Positions 16,893 through 25,890 of a stretch of 64,000 nt of DNA are shown here, piece after piece (position 1 is the stretch's first letter; every line of letters starts with the position of its first letter). The DNA lies in contig NZ_KB906676.1 of the NCBI RefSeq assembly GCF_000381545.1, positions 62,001-126,000 on the forward strand. Reading direction: 5' to 3'. A model generated the notes under the pieces. That model saw nothing but the letters and a program-made list of their open reading frames with translations. It was not told the DNA's origin and made no database searches. The DNA is from Rhodonellum psychrophilum GCM71 = DSM 17998 (GTDB taxonomy: Bacteria; Bacteroidota; Bacteroidia; Cytophagales; Cyclobacteriaceae). The translations under genes were made by a program, and so were the position numbers.

Positions 16893-18842
16893 ATGAACAA
16901 CAAAAAAATACCCAATTATCGATCAACCCATTCTCCCAATATTCAATCCAAGAGAAAAGGGTTGACCAGCCAGAAATATTTACCAAAAATCCTAACGCTT
17001 GTGATGGTATTCCTGATGATTTCTGAGGGTTATTCCCAAAGGCAGATGGAATATTTGGACAGGGGAGTTGTGGCGATTGATTCCGAAGATGGGGTGTTTA
17101 TCAGTTGGCGCTTGCTGGGGACCGAATCCGATGCAGTGTCCTTTAACATTTACCGCATTATTGCCGGAGGCCAACCTGAGAGAATCAATCCCACTCCGAT
17201 CACGGAAAGCACTAATTTTTTGGATAAATCCGCAAGGCCGGACCAATCCAACAGCTATTATGTTAGGGCAGTTTTGGAGGGCAAGGAGCAAGAGAATTCC
17301 GCTTCTGTAAAAACTTGGGAAAAGCCGTATTTGTCAATTCCACTGCGAACACCAAAAGGATACACGCCCAATGATGCATCTGTTGGAGATCTTACTGGTG
17401 ACGGGAAATATGAAATAGTGGTGCACATGACAGGATCAGGAAAAGACAATTCCCAAAAAGGAATCACGGACGAACCGATTCTTCATGCCTATACTTTGGA
17501 AGGAGAATTTCTATGGGAAATCAATCTTGGGAAAAACATCAGAGAGGGCGCACATTATACCCAGTTTATGGTCTATGATCTGGATGGGGATGGACGGTCA
17601 GAGATTGCCTGTAAGACTGCCGACGGCACGAAGGATGGAAATGGGGAAATCATCGGCAACCCCAATGCGGATCACAGAAATCCAGATGGCTATATCCTCA
17701 AAGGGCCTGAGTTTTTGACCATTTTTGATGGATTGACAGGTGCTGCATTGGCGACTACCGACTATGTGCCAAGCAGACATCCGAACATTGCAGATCCAAG
17801 TCCCGATGAAATGAAAGAAATATGGGGAGACGGTTATGGGAATAGAATAGATCGATTTCTGTCAGGAATTGCTTATTTGGATGGCAAAAAACCCAGTTTG
17901 ATCATGAGCCGAGGGTATTACACAAGAACCGTCATTGCTGCCTGGAATTGGAGAGCCGGTGAGCTTACGGAGGTGTGGACTTTCGACAGCCACGATGGCG
18001 ATGAAGAAAACAGGAAATATGCCGGACAAGGCTATCACAGTCTGTCCGTGGGAGATATTGATGGAGATGGAAGGGATGAAATCGTATTTGGATCCATGGT
18101 CATCAACCATGATGGAACAGGTTTGTACAGTTCAGGGCTTGGTCATGGGGATGCCATGCATCTTTCTGACATTGATCCTGATCGCACCGGTATGGAGATT
18201 TTTGGAATTCACGAGCGGGCCAGACATCCACATGGTGTCAATCTTCGTGATGCCCTGACCGGAGAAGTGATTTGGTCTTTTCCTTCCAAAGATGTTGGCC
18301 GAGGGATATCCATTGACATTGATCCGAGGCATAGGGGATTCGAGAGTTGGGCATCTGGAGAGGGGCTGACAGGACTTTGGAATGTCAAGGGAGAAGTGAT
18401 TTCAGATTACAAGCCAACATCGGCGAATATGGCCATCTGGTGGGACGGAGACTTGCTCCGCGAGATCCTGGATGGTGTCAACATTGACAAGTGGGACTAC
18501 GAAAACAGTGCATCTGTGAGGATCTTGTCAGGTGCGGACTATCAGGTAGCAAAGAATAACGGCACCAAGTCCAATCCCAGTTTATCTGCCGATATCTTGG
18601 GCGATTGGAGAGAGGAGTTGATTGCCCGTTCCGAAGATGGAATGGAACTGAGGATATTTTCGACGACCATTCCATCCGCACACAGGCTCTATACCCTCAT
18701 GCACAATCCACAGTATCGGTTGAGCATCGCATGGCAAAACGTCGCTTACAATCAACCTCCCCACACAGATTACTATTTCGGTCATGGCATGGAAAAGCCG
18801 AAATTCCCTGCTATCCAAACGATCAAGTATGTGGGCAATTGA
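16893..18842 (+). CDS. PL11 rhamnogalacturonan lyase
   Basis: The 649-residue protein has a long N-region followed by a signal sequence (ILTLVMVFLMISEGYSQ). The mature part begins MEYLDRGVVAIDSEDGVFIS, a typical PL11 opening. It continues with the metal-rich propeller: DLTGDGKYEIVVHMTGSGKD, DLDGDGRSEIACKTADGTKD, FDSHDGDEENRKYAGQGYHS and DIDGDGRDEIVFGSM. PL11 enzymes cleave the Rha-(1,4)-GalA bond of rhamnogalacturonan I by beta-elimination and use Ca2+ or Mn2+. The products feed the PL26-like enzyme and GH105 encoded nearby. Confidence 0.95.
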   Translation: MNNKKIPNYRSTHSPNIQSKRKGLTSQKYLPKILTLVMVFLMISEGYSQRQMEYLDRGVVAIDSEDGVFISWRLLGTESDAVSFNIYRIIAGGQPERINPTPITESTNFLDKSARPDQSNSYYVRAVLEGKEQENSASVKTWEKPYLSIPLRTPKGYTPNDASVGDLTGDGKYEIVVHMTGSGKDNSQKGITDEPILHAYTLEGEFLWEINLGKNIREGAHYTQFMVYDLDGDGRSEIACKTADGTKDGNGEIIGNPNADHRNPDGYILKGPEFLTIFDGLTGAALATTDYVPSRHPNIADPSPDEMKEIWGDGYGNRIDRFLSGIAYLDGKKPSLIMSRGYYTRTVIAAWNWRAGELTEVWTFDSHDGDEENRKYAGQGYHSLSVGDIDGDGRDEIVFGSMVINHDGTGLYSSGLGHGDAMHLSDIDPDRTGMEIFGIHERARHPHGVNLRDALTGEVIWSFPSKDVGRGISIDIDPRHRGFESWASGEGLTGLWNVKGEVISDYKPTSANMAIWWDGDLLREILDGVNIDKWDYENSASVRILSGADYQVAKNNGTKSNPSLSADILGDWREELIARSEDGMELRIFSTTIPSAHRLYTLMHNPQYRLSIAWQNVAYNQPPHTDYYFGHGMEKPKFPAIQTIKYVGN

Positions 18843-18855
18843 TTCTCTAATTCTT

Positions 18856-18874
18856 TCCATGACAGTACGGGAGA
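18856..18874 (+). promoter_or_regulatory. Weak pectin-operator match upstream of DUF6250 gene
   Basis: TCCATGACAGTACGGGAGA matches the window consensus at 14 of 19 positions. It lies 60 bp before the start of the next gene, in the standard orientation. It would mark an internal promoter between PL11 and the DUF6250/PL26 pair. Confidence 0.35.
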
Positions 18875-18934
18875 CTTTCTGAGTAAGATTGAATTATATT
18901 TCAAGTCTATCATTCTCTTTCAAAACCAAAAGCT

Positions 18935-19699
18935 GTGTATCCCTCGAGATTCTCTTTGTTTCTTCCCAAGCGCTTTATTTCATTCATCAAAAAGATAAAA
19001 TTCGCATTGCTGTATCTCATTTTCCTGATGTTCTTTTTGGGATCCTGTGCAGAAAGTGAAAAGAAAATAACATCAATCAAAACCAAAGATGATTCCCTCA
19101 TTTTTGAATCGGATTTCAGCCAACCTTTGGACCTCGACACCTGGAAAATAGAAATGGATTCCACGCCCAATTCTTCTGTTTATACCCAAAATGGAAAATT
19201 GGTCATGGATACTGAAGGTGGGGTGACGGTCTGGTTGGACTTGGAATTGGAAGGGAATTATGAAATCAGCTATTCAAGGAAAGTAGTGCTGGATAGTGGA
19301 AAGAATGACCGGATTTCCGACCTCAATCAGTTTTGGGCTGCAAGCGACCCCACTTCAAAAGGTATGTTTACCAGATCCGGGCAATTTGAATCCTATGATG
19401 ACATGCACTTGTATTATGTGGGTTTTGGGGGAAATCACAATTCCACCACAAGATTCAGAAAATATGATCAGGGAGAAAAACCAGTTCTCGGGGAGTATTT
19501 GGAAGGTCCTTATTTACTCCAAGCCAATCATGATTACCAGATCAAAACCATTTGCAAGGATGGAAAGGTAAGTTTTCTGGTGGACGATGTCCTGTTTTTT
19601 GAATATAAAGATCCTGAACCTTTGACATCGGGATACTTTGGATTTCGGTCCACCTGGTCCAGACAGGAGATCAGTGATTTGACAATCACCAGACTTTGA
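18935..19699 (+). CDS. DUF6250-type jelly-roll lipoprotein
   Basis: The 254-residue protein has a hydrophobic leader ending in a lipobox (IFLMFFLGSC). The body resembles the DUF6250 concanavalin-like fold: a single-domain beta-sandwich with WLDLELEGNYEISYSRKVVL, MHLYYVGFGGNHNSTTRFRK and a C-terminal SGYFGFRSTWSRQEISDL. It sits between PL11 and PL26-like genes with only 33 bp to the latter. A role in binding or cutting rhamnogalacturonan fragments at the membrane is inferred from context. No catalytic residues can be named. Confidence 0.7.
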   Translation: MYPSRFSLFLPKRFISFIKKIKFALLYLIFLMFFLGSCAESEKKITSIKTKDDSLIFESDFSQPLDLDTWKIEMDSTPNSSVYTQNGKLVMDTEGGVTVWLDLELEGNYEISYSRKVVLDSGKNDRISDLNQFWAASDPTSKGMFTRSGQFESYDDMHLYYVGFGGNHNSTTRFRKYDQGEKPVLGEYLEGPYLLQANHDYQIKTICKDGKVSFLVDDVLFFEYKDPEPLTSGYFGFRSTWSRQEISDLTITRL

Positions 19700-19732
19700 C
19701 CCAGAACCCAACTTATCAATCTGACAAGTATT

Positions 19733-22444
19733 ATGAAAAATAAACCAAAAATATCCAGACGCACTTTTGTCAAAGCCTCTTCTGCCCTCACAGGCGGAGC
19801 GTATCTGCTTTCACCGATGTTGGCAAATGCTAATTTTTTTCATAAGGAAACCGGTGCCGTCCAACTCACTTGGCTGGGAAATATGGCTCCCAAGCACAAT
19901 CAGGGATTTACCTGGGGGACTTGCTGGCCAAAAGGAAAAGTGAAAAGAGAAGCAGGTTTCGAATTGCGCTCTTCGGACAAAGAAGAAATTCTGATCCAAA
20001 GCTGGCCATTGGCGTACTGGCCGGATGGCTCTCTCAAGTGGACGGGACATGCAGCTCCAGCGGGTGAATTTTCTAGCCAAACAGCCTTTAGCCTTTTGCC
20101 AAACAGCGAACCAAAGGCAATTCAGGGAATTCAAGTCGAGGAATCCGATACGGCCTTCAAGATTGATACAGGAGAAGTACAATACACCCTCCCGAAATCG
20201 GGCAATCAAATCATTTCTTCGATCAAAAGAGGCCCGGCGACCATCGCTGAGAATGGCCGCTTGATCGTGTTGCACCAGGATGTTTCCGACGAAGATGCCG
20301 CTGATCAGATCAAAAAAACAGCATTTCAAGGCAATATTGCCAACATTTCATTGGAGCAAAAAGGCGCATTACGCTCCGTAGTAAAGATAGAGGGTTCACA
20401 CAGGTCGGATACAGGAAGAGATTTTATCTCTTTTATAGTCAGATTGTATTTTTACCATCAAGCAGTTTCTTTTAAAATGGTACATACCATCATTTTTGAT
20501 GGAGAAGAAGAAACCGATTTTATCAAAGGCATTGGGGTGAAATTCGATGTGCCCATGCAGGACGAATTGCATGACAGACATATCAGGTTTGCGGGAAAAG
20601 ACGATGGGATATTCAGCGAAGCAGTGAGGGGACTGACCGGATTGCGAAGAGATCCGGGAAAAGCCATCATCGCAGCACAACTGGCGGGAGAAAAGATACC
20701 CCCAATCAGTGAATTCCCAGCAAATGTTTCCAAAAACATCAACTACATTCCGGCATTTGGAGACTACACACTCTTCCAAGGAAATGCAGATTCATTTTCC
20801 ATCAAGAAAAGAACCGCCGAAGGACACTCGTGGCTGAATTCCGCTAGAGGTCAGCGTTCCCGAGGACTTGCAGCAGTAGGTGGACCAAGTGGGAGTTTTG
20901 CCTTTGGTGTTCGGGATTTTTGGAAAAGCTTTCCCGGGCAATTGGATATCAAAAATGCCCATACCGATTCTTCGGAAATCACCGCTTGGCTTTGGGCGCC
21001 CAATTCTCCAGCGATGGACTTGCGTTTCTACCATGACGGGATGGGGCAAGATACCTATCCCAAGCAATTGGATGCATTGGACATCACCTATGAAGACTAC
21101 GAGCCGGGATTTGGCACAGCCAAAGGAGTCGCAAGAACCTCGGAACTGAATTTTTGGGCTTTGGAAGAGACGCCGGGTCATTCCCTTTTCAATGAAATGT
21201 GCACCTATCTGGAAGAGCCACCGCTGCTTACGGCTGATCCAAAATACCTGCTTCAAGTCGGCGTTTTCGGAAGCCTGTGGAGTGCCGATGCACCGCAAAG
21301 CGAAAAAGCGAAAGCAATCGACATGCAATTGGATTGGTACTTTGACTATTACCAAAAACAAGTTGAGGAACACAAATGGTTTGGTTTCTGGGATTATGGG
21401 GACTTCATGCATACCTATGATGCCGACAGACATGTGTGGAGGTATGATGTTGGAGGTTTTGCCTGGGACAATTCAGAGCTTTCCACAGACCTTTGGCTTT
21501 GGTATTATTATTTGAAAACCGGAAAAAAAGAAGTTTTTCGGGTTGCTGAGGCAATGACAAGACATACCGGGGAAGTGGATGTCCATCATTCCGGACCCTT
21601 TGCGCCATTGGGAAGCAGGCACAATGTCATGCACTGGGGCTGTAGTGCGAAGCAACTCCGGATCAGCACCTCGGCCAACAGAAGATTTCTCTATTACCTC
21701 ACCGCAGATGAAAGAACGGGGGACTTGATGCGGGAGCAGGTCACGGCCGCTGAAGCATTGCTCAAAGTCGTGCCTATCCGAAAAGTAGCTCCCAAGGAAA
21801 CCTGGGGAACAGACGATCCTAATAACGTGTATTTAAGTTTCGGTACAGACTGGGGCTCGGTAGCGGCTGCTTGGCTGACCGAGTGGGAAAGGACCGAAGA
21901 CAAGGGAATCCGCGAAAAACTTCTCAACAGCATGCGTTCCATCGGCAACCAACCCAAAGGTTTCTACTCCATGGGCAGCCGCATGAACCTACTAACAGGG
22001 GAATTCGAGAAAGTCAAAACCAAAAGAGCCTCCGCTTCCCATCTTTCAGCTGTGTTTGGGCTGACCGAGATCGCCATTGAGCTCTACAAACTCGTGGACA
22101 TGAAGTCCTTCAATAAAGCTTGGCTGCAATACTGCGAAATGTACAATGCCAGTGAGGAGGAACAAGAAAGAGTCCTCGGAAATAGTCTAGGAAAACTCAA
22201 TTTACAACAAGGACATGCACGCCTAACAGCCTTCGTAGCAAAAGAAAAATCAGATCCCCGCTTGGCAAAACGTGCATGGGAAGAATTCTACGCAGGAGAA
22301 GGTGGCATCCGCAGACACGGCGAAGCCAAAGAAATCTCCGGTCCCGAAGTTCTCACCCCGCGTACCGAAGCCCTAGGTGTTTCCACAAATTCGACAGCCC
22401 AATGGGGCTTGTCCGCAATGCATTGTCTAGCGATTTTGGGGTAA
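19733..22444 (+). CDS. PL26-like exo-rhamnogalacturonan lyase (PcRGLX/YetA type)
   Basis: The 903-residue protein has a twin-arginine type leader (SRRTFVKASSALTGGAYLLS). The N-terminal RIFT-barrel-like domain starts VQLTWLGNMAPKHNQGFTWG and includes LAYWPDGSLKWTGHAAPAGE, typical of the PcRGLX/YetA family. The central (alpha/alpha) region carries WFGFWDYGDFMHTYDADRHV and RHTGEVDVHHSGPFAPLGSR. Fungal PcRGLX releases unsaturated galacturonosyl-rhamnose disaccharide from rhamnogalacturonan. That fits between PL11 upstream and GH105 in the same locus. Tat export suggests folding before transport. A bidirectional terminator follows. Confidence 0.85.
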   Translation: MKNKPKISRRTFVKASSALTGGAYLLSPMLANANFFHKETGAVQLTWLGNMAPKHNQGFTWGTCWPKGKVKREAGFELRSSDKEEILIQSWPLAYWPDGSLKWTGHAAPAGEFSSQTAFSLLPNSEPKAIQGIQVEESDTAFKIDTGEVQYTLPKSGNQIISSIKRGPATIAENGRLIVLHQDVSDEDAADQIKKTAFQGNIANISLEQKGALRSVVKIEGSHRSDTGRDFISFIVRLYFYHQAVSFKMVHTIIFDGEEETDFIKGIGVKFDVPMQDELHDRHIRFAGKDDGIFSEAVRGLTGLRRDPGKAIIAAQLAGEKIPPISEFPANVSKNINYIPAFGDYTLFQGNADSFSIKKRTAEGHSWLNSARGQRSRGLAAVGGPSGSFAFGVRDFWKSFPGQLDIKNAHTDSSEITAWLWAPNSPAMDLRFYHDGMGQDTYPKQLDALDITYEDYEPGFGTAKGVARTSELNFWALEETPGHSLFNEMCTYLEEPPLLTADPKYLLQVGVFGSLWSADAPQSEKAKAIDMQLDWYFDYYQKQVEEHKWFGFWDYGDFMHTYDADRHVWRYDVGGFAWDNSELSTDLWLWYYYLKTGKKEVFRVAEAMTRHTGEVDVHHSGPFAPLGSRHNVMHWGCSAKQLRISTSANRRFLYYLTADERTGDLMREQVTAAEALLKVVPIRKVAPKETWGTDDPNNVYLSFGTDWGSVAAAWLTEWERTEDKGIREKLLNSMRSIGNQPKGFYSMGSRMNLLTGEFEKVKTKRASASHLSAVFGLTEIAIELYKLVDMKSFNKAWLQYCEMYNASEEEQERVLGNSLGKLNLQQGHARLTAFVAKEKSDPRLAKRAWEEFYAGEGGIRRHGEAKEISGPEVLTPRTEALGVSTNSTAQWGLSAMHCLAILG

Positions 22445-22464
22445 AATGATTATTAAGTTCATTT

Positions 22465-22501
22465 AAAAGTATGGTGCGGAATTTACCCGCGCCGTACTTT
22501 T
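22465..22501. terminator. Bidirectional terminator between PL26 and SDR genes
   Basis: The 15-base arms at 22465-22479 and 22487-22501 pair throughout with two G-T wobbles around a 7-base loop. The stem is A/T-flanked on both sides (AAAAGTA / TACTTTT). It separates two convergent genes. Confidence 0.8.
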
Positions 22502-22568
22502 ATATTCATGTTTCGCATTAGGGTTCGTATTAGAAATTCTAATGCATATTTTGGGTTAAATTAAATTT

Positions 22569-23354
22569 TTATTCATTGGAAGGTTTGCCAATCGTAGCGA
22601 GTATCCCACCATCCACATAGATCACCTGTCCATTGACAAAATCACTGGCTTTGCTCGCAAGGAAAATGGTAGCACCCTGGAGGTCTTCCGGATCTCCCCA
22701 GCGTCCTGCAGGTGTTCGGTTGATGATGAATTCATTGAAGGGATGTCCTCCAATTCGGATCGGAGCCGTTTGCGCGGTGGCAAAATATCCCGGCCCGATA
22801 CCGTTGACATTGATGTTGTATTTGGCCCATTCAGTTGCGAGGTTTCTTGTGAGCATTTTCAGACCACCTTTGGCCGCAGCATAGGCGGACACTGAGTCAC
22901 GATCCAATTCGCTCATCATCGAGCAGATGTTGATGATCTTGCCACCGCCGATTTCTTTCATCGTTTTGGCCACACGCTGGGACATGATAAAGGGCGAAAC
23001 CAAATCGATGTCAATTACTTTTCTGAAATCTTGGGGATCCATTTCCAGTGCGGGAACACGCATGATGATACCAGCATTGTTGATAAGGATATGGATTGGA
23101 CCAAACGTGTTTTCAATGGCGGAAATATTTTCGTCTACCGCTTTTTGGTCAGTGACATCAAAAAGGTATCCATGGGCGGTGATGCCATTGGCTGCATAGT
23201 CTTTGGTCGCTTGATCGATTTTTTGCTGATCGATATCGTTGAAGAGGAGGTTGGCGCCACTTTTGGCAAGGGCGGATGCCATGGCCATGCCCAATCCATG
23301 CGTTGCTCCGGTCACGAGGGCATTTTTGCCACTCAAGTCAAATAATGCTTTCAT
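22569..23354 (-). CDS. SDR oxidoreductase, gluconate 5-dehydrogenase/KduD type
   Basis: The 261-residue cytoplasmic short-chain dehydrogenase shows the nucleotide-binding TGATHGLGMA near residue 16, NNAGI near 90, catalytic Ser in ICSMMSEL, and YAAAKGG with the Tyr-x-x-x-Lys pair. The C-terminal VNGQVIYVDGG is typical. Relatives reduce 5-keto-gluconate or 2,5-diketo-3-deoxygluconate (KduD). The second fits the fate of unsaturated uronates released by GH105, so KduD-like function is favoured by context, not by sequence alone. An operator-like site lies 64 bp upstream. Confidence 0.8.
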   Translation of the reverse strand: MKALFDLSGKNALVTGATHGLGMAMASALAKSGANLLFNDIDQQKIDQATKDYAANGITAHGYLFDVTDQKAVDENISAIENTFGPIHILINNAGIIMRVPALEMDPQDFRKVIDIDLVSPFIMSQRVAKTMKEIGGGKIINICSMMSELDRDSVSAYAAAKGGLKMLTRNLATEWAKYNINVNGIGPGYFATAQTAPIRIGGHPFNEFIINRTPAGRWGDPEDLQGATIFLASKASDFVNGQVIYVDGGILATIGKPSNE

Positions 23355-23418
23355 ACACTTATCGGTTTAGAGAGTTGTTATAGTTATGGGTAAAGGTAAC
23401 TGGAGCATATGGCCCATC

Positions 23419-23437
23419 TATCCTGAGTTGTCCTGTA
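23419..23437 (-). promoter_or_regulatory. Putative pectin-regulon operator upstream of SDR gene
   Basis: Minus reading TACAGGACAACTCAGGATA retains both CAGGA half-sites 10 bp apart (14 of 19 overall). It lies 64 bp before the ATG. Confidence 0.45.
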
Positions 23438-23471
23438 TCCAGTCAGGGCGGTATTGATGAACCATAAGTAA

Positions 23472-24016
23472 CAGGCACTCTTGACGGAAAATGTGGAGGG
23501 AAAAGAAAAATTGACGAATCAGGAAGAAGAAGCTTATCAGGGCATCATCAGCTTGACAGAAACCTACAACCAAAACATAAGCATTGGCAAATGGAGCGGA
23601 ATGATGTCGATGAATCCAAGAAATCTCCTGGTTTTTTCGATGCCGGTTTTTCATGTGGAAGAAAAAACTACACCAAAAGTGAAGAGCAAAAGCAAACTCC
23701 CCGAGGCAATTGCCATTCAGGCGAAGAACTATTCGAATTTGAAAAATTCAGCAAATCATGAATGGAAAACCGTAGAAGCATTGGGGTATAGTGATACAGC
23801 AATAACTTAATTTCCCTTCGACAATGTCACTTTTGCAAAATCAAACCAACCTTATTTGGAATATCCTTTTAAGGTGAAGCAAAAAGGAGAATACAACATT
23901 GAGGTACGTTTGATTCCTACCCATGCAACGATTTTGATCGTGAAGTCACTTTGGGAATCAATGACCAAAATAGCAAAATCCATGCGATCAATACCCAGGG
24001 AAGAATCAAGATTTGA
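23472..24016 (+). pseudogene. Remnant of GH115 alpha-glucuronidase C-terminus
   Basis: This region encodes the end of a GH115-like protein without its catalytic part. One segment carries ISIGKWSGMMSMNPRNLLVF, matching the helical region of GH115. The next shows HEWKTVEALGYSDTAIT and then PYLEYPFKVKQKGEYNIEVR, matching the GH115 C-terminal domain. A TAA stop interrupts the frame at about 23808-23810. A one-base frameshift near 23929 moves the match (DFDREVTLGINDQNSKIHAI) to another frame, ending at a TGA at 24016. No start codon or signal peptide is present. GH115 removes glucuronic acid from xylan; this activity has been lost here. Confidence 0.65.
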
Positions 24017-24035
24017 ATCCAAACCTTTCGAAGTT

Positions 24036-25565
24036 TTATTTTTTCAAATAAGCATTCAAAGGATTATTTTCATTCATAGAAATCCCTTTGACCACCGCTT
24101 CCGCATTGAATTTCGCTCCTTCTTCTATGGTGTGCGTGTGATCTTTTGTGTTGAAAAAATGCTCTCGCACAAAGGCTTCCCCTTTTGAGTCATAGGCATC
24201 GGATAGGATCGCATTGAGGTCAATAAAAACCGCGCCCGCTTTTTCTGCAGCCTCTTTGGCCCAAAGTCCATAATCCTCTGAGGCGCGATTGACTTTGTCC
24301 TCTTTCCAGCTGTTTCTGGGGACCAATGAGCATACAATCGGTATCGCACCTTTTGCTTTGGTATCCAAAATCATATTGCGAAGATATTGTCCGTAGGAAT
24401 AGACGGTTTCTTGTTTTTTGGTGATGGGATTGTAGATATGCTGCGCCTCCAATCCTGCGCTGCGGATTGTTCCTCTTGCCCGGGATTCATCATCTAGCGG
24501 ACTGCTGTCATTGTGGCCAAACTGCATAATCACAAAATCTCCAGGCTCAATTTTATCAAGCACTTTATCCCATAGCCCATAGGTTTGGAATGTTCGGGAG
24601 CTTGTTCCTCCCAGTGCATGGTTTTCCACTTTAATTTTTTCCTTATAAAAGTAAGGCGATATAAAATCTCCCCATCCCCAAAGCCCTCCGGCGCCATCAC
24701 CTTGGCCGTTTTTGACTGTAGAATCACCAATCAGGTAAAGTGTAGGCTTTTTACCTGGCAAAAGTGCCAGCAGTTTTTCATCTTCAAGTGATTTGAGACC
24801 TTGAACGACCGACCAAGCATTGATTCGAGCTCCAGCTTCATTGGTATGGGTATGGTCTTTTTCGAAAAGGCCTTTGACTACTTCTTGTCCCCATTTGTCA
24901 TATTGATCAGCAACGATATTATTCAGATCCACAAAACCTGCTCCCGATCTCCTTGCCGCTTCTTTTGCCCATAGCCCAAAATCCATATTGGCTCTCTCCA
25001 ATGAGCCATCTTGAAATTTGTTTCTAGGAATCATGGAGGCCACAATCGGATACCCTCCTTTTTCTTTTGCTTCCTTGATGAATTTCATCAAGTACCAACC
25101 GTAGGTGTGGACCGTTTCCACCGTTCCATCAGACCAAGCAAATTCTTTGGTTTCATCGCTCATTCCCCTAAGCACTCCTCGATATCCTGCCTTTGTCGTG
25201 TCCGGTGAACTCCCTTCATTGTGACCAAACTGCATGATCACATAATCTCCCGGTTTGATCGACGCCAATACCTTCTCCCATCGACCCTCCTTGACAAAAG
25301 TCCTGGTACTTCGTCCGGCCATGGCATGGTTGTGTACTTTGACTTTGGCGCTGTCAAAAAAATCCTGCAAAAATGTTCCCCAGCCCCATTGTCCTGGACC
25401 TCCGGTGCCCGATTGATTCCTGACAGTGGAGTCCCCGATGAGGAAAACGGATATTTTTTCAGTTTCTTCAGAAGTGGTTTTTTGAATCACAAATCCTGAA
25501 AGAAGAATCAATGTAAAGATAGTGAGTATCAGTTGGTGAATTTTATAAACGGGTTTCTTTTCCAT
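24036..25565 (-). CDS. Tandem-domain CE12 rhamnogalacturonan acetylesterase
   Basis: Two complete SGNH domains lie in one 509-residue chain. Domain 1 has FLIGDSTVRNQSGTGGPGQW (Ser46), QFGHNEGSS and DHTHTNEAGA. Domain 2 has YLIGDSTVKNGQGDGAGGLW, QFGHNDSSPL and DHTHTIEEGA. Both keep Ser, the block III Asn and the Asp-x-x-His pair. CE12 enzymes deacetylate galacturonate in rhamnogalacturonan, opening it to lyases. I chose the ATG at 25565, which gives a signal-like leader; an in-frame ATG lies at 25610. Single-domain CE12 is usual, so the duplication is notable. Confidence 0.92.
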   Translation of the reverse strand: MEKKPVYKIHQLILTIFTLILLSGFVIQKTTSEETEKISVFLIGDSTVRNQSGTGGPGQWGWGTFLQDFFDSAKVKVHNHAMAGRSTRTFVKEGRWEKVLASIKPGDYVIMQFGHNEGSSPDTTKAGYRGVLRGMSDETKEFAWSDGTVETVHTYGWYLMKFIKEAKEKGGYPIVASMIPRNKFQDGSLERANMDFGLWAKEAARRSGAGFVDLNNIVADQYDKWGQEVVKGLFEKDHTHTNEAGARINAWSVVQGLKSLEDEKLLALLPGKKPTLYLIGDSTVKNGQGDGAGGLWGWGDFISPYFYKEKIKVENHALGGTSSRTFQTYGLWDKVLDKIEPGDFVIMQFGHNDSSPLDDESRARGTIRSAGLEAQHIYNPITKKQETVYSYGQYLRNMILDTKAKGAIPIVCSLVPRNSWKEDKVNRASEDYGLWAKEAAEKAGAVFIDLNAILSDAYDSKGEAFVREHFFNTKDHTHTIEEGAKFNAEAVVKGISMNENNPLNAYLKK

Positions 25566-25678
25566 AGTTGGGGACGTTGTCTTCCGATAAGGTTTAATCT
25601 GCTGTACCAAGGGTACATTTTTATCGGAATGGAGATGTAGGGAATGAATTTAAAACTAATAGGAATCCCAATGTTTTG

Positions 25679-25697
25679 TGTCCTGTCCTATCCTGCA
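25679..25697 (-). promoter_or_regulatory. Putative pectin-regulon operator between CE12 and SusC
   Basis: Minus reading TGCAGGATAGGACAGGACA, 17 of 19 to consensus. It lies 113 bp from the chosen CE12 start (68 bp from the alternative) and 193 bp from the SusC start. A plus-strand half-site TGCAGGAT at 25754-25761 lies 129 bp before SusC. Both genes of this divergent pair may be controlled here. Confidence 0.6.
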
Positions 25698-25890
25698 CTT
25701 TGTCACATCAATAAATTAAATGGGCAACAAATTTTTTTATGCGAGCATGACACTGCAGGATTGATCTCTTTTTATTGGGTGGTAGTTTTATAACTAATTA
25801 ATCTCACGGAATCTTCATTGAAGATTTTTCTGGTGATTAATGTCAAGTTTAACCATTTGTAAATAAACCTAAAATCAAAGCCGAAAATTA

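Noticed and set aside
22520-22560. Possible fifth end of the 170-bp repeat (AATGCATATTTTGGGTTAAA)
   Set aside because: Only the terminal block matches; the internal blocks are absent, so it could be chance in AT-rich sequence.
23856-24188. 110-codon plus-strand ORF running into the CE12 gene
   Set aside because: Its first part is the GH115 remnant; the rest is antisense to the CE12 coding region.
25611-25890. Riboswitch or antisense RNA in the SusC leader
   Set aside because: No conserved aptamer pattern could be recognised; only the operator-like sites are supportable.
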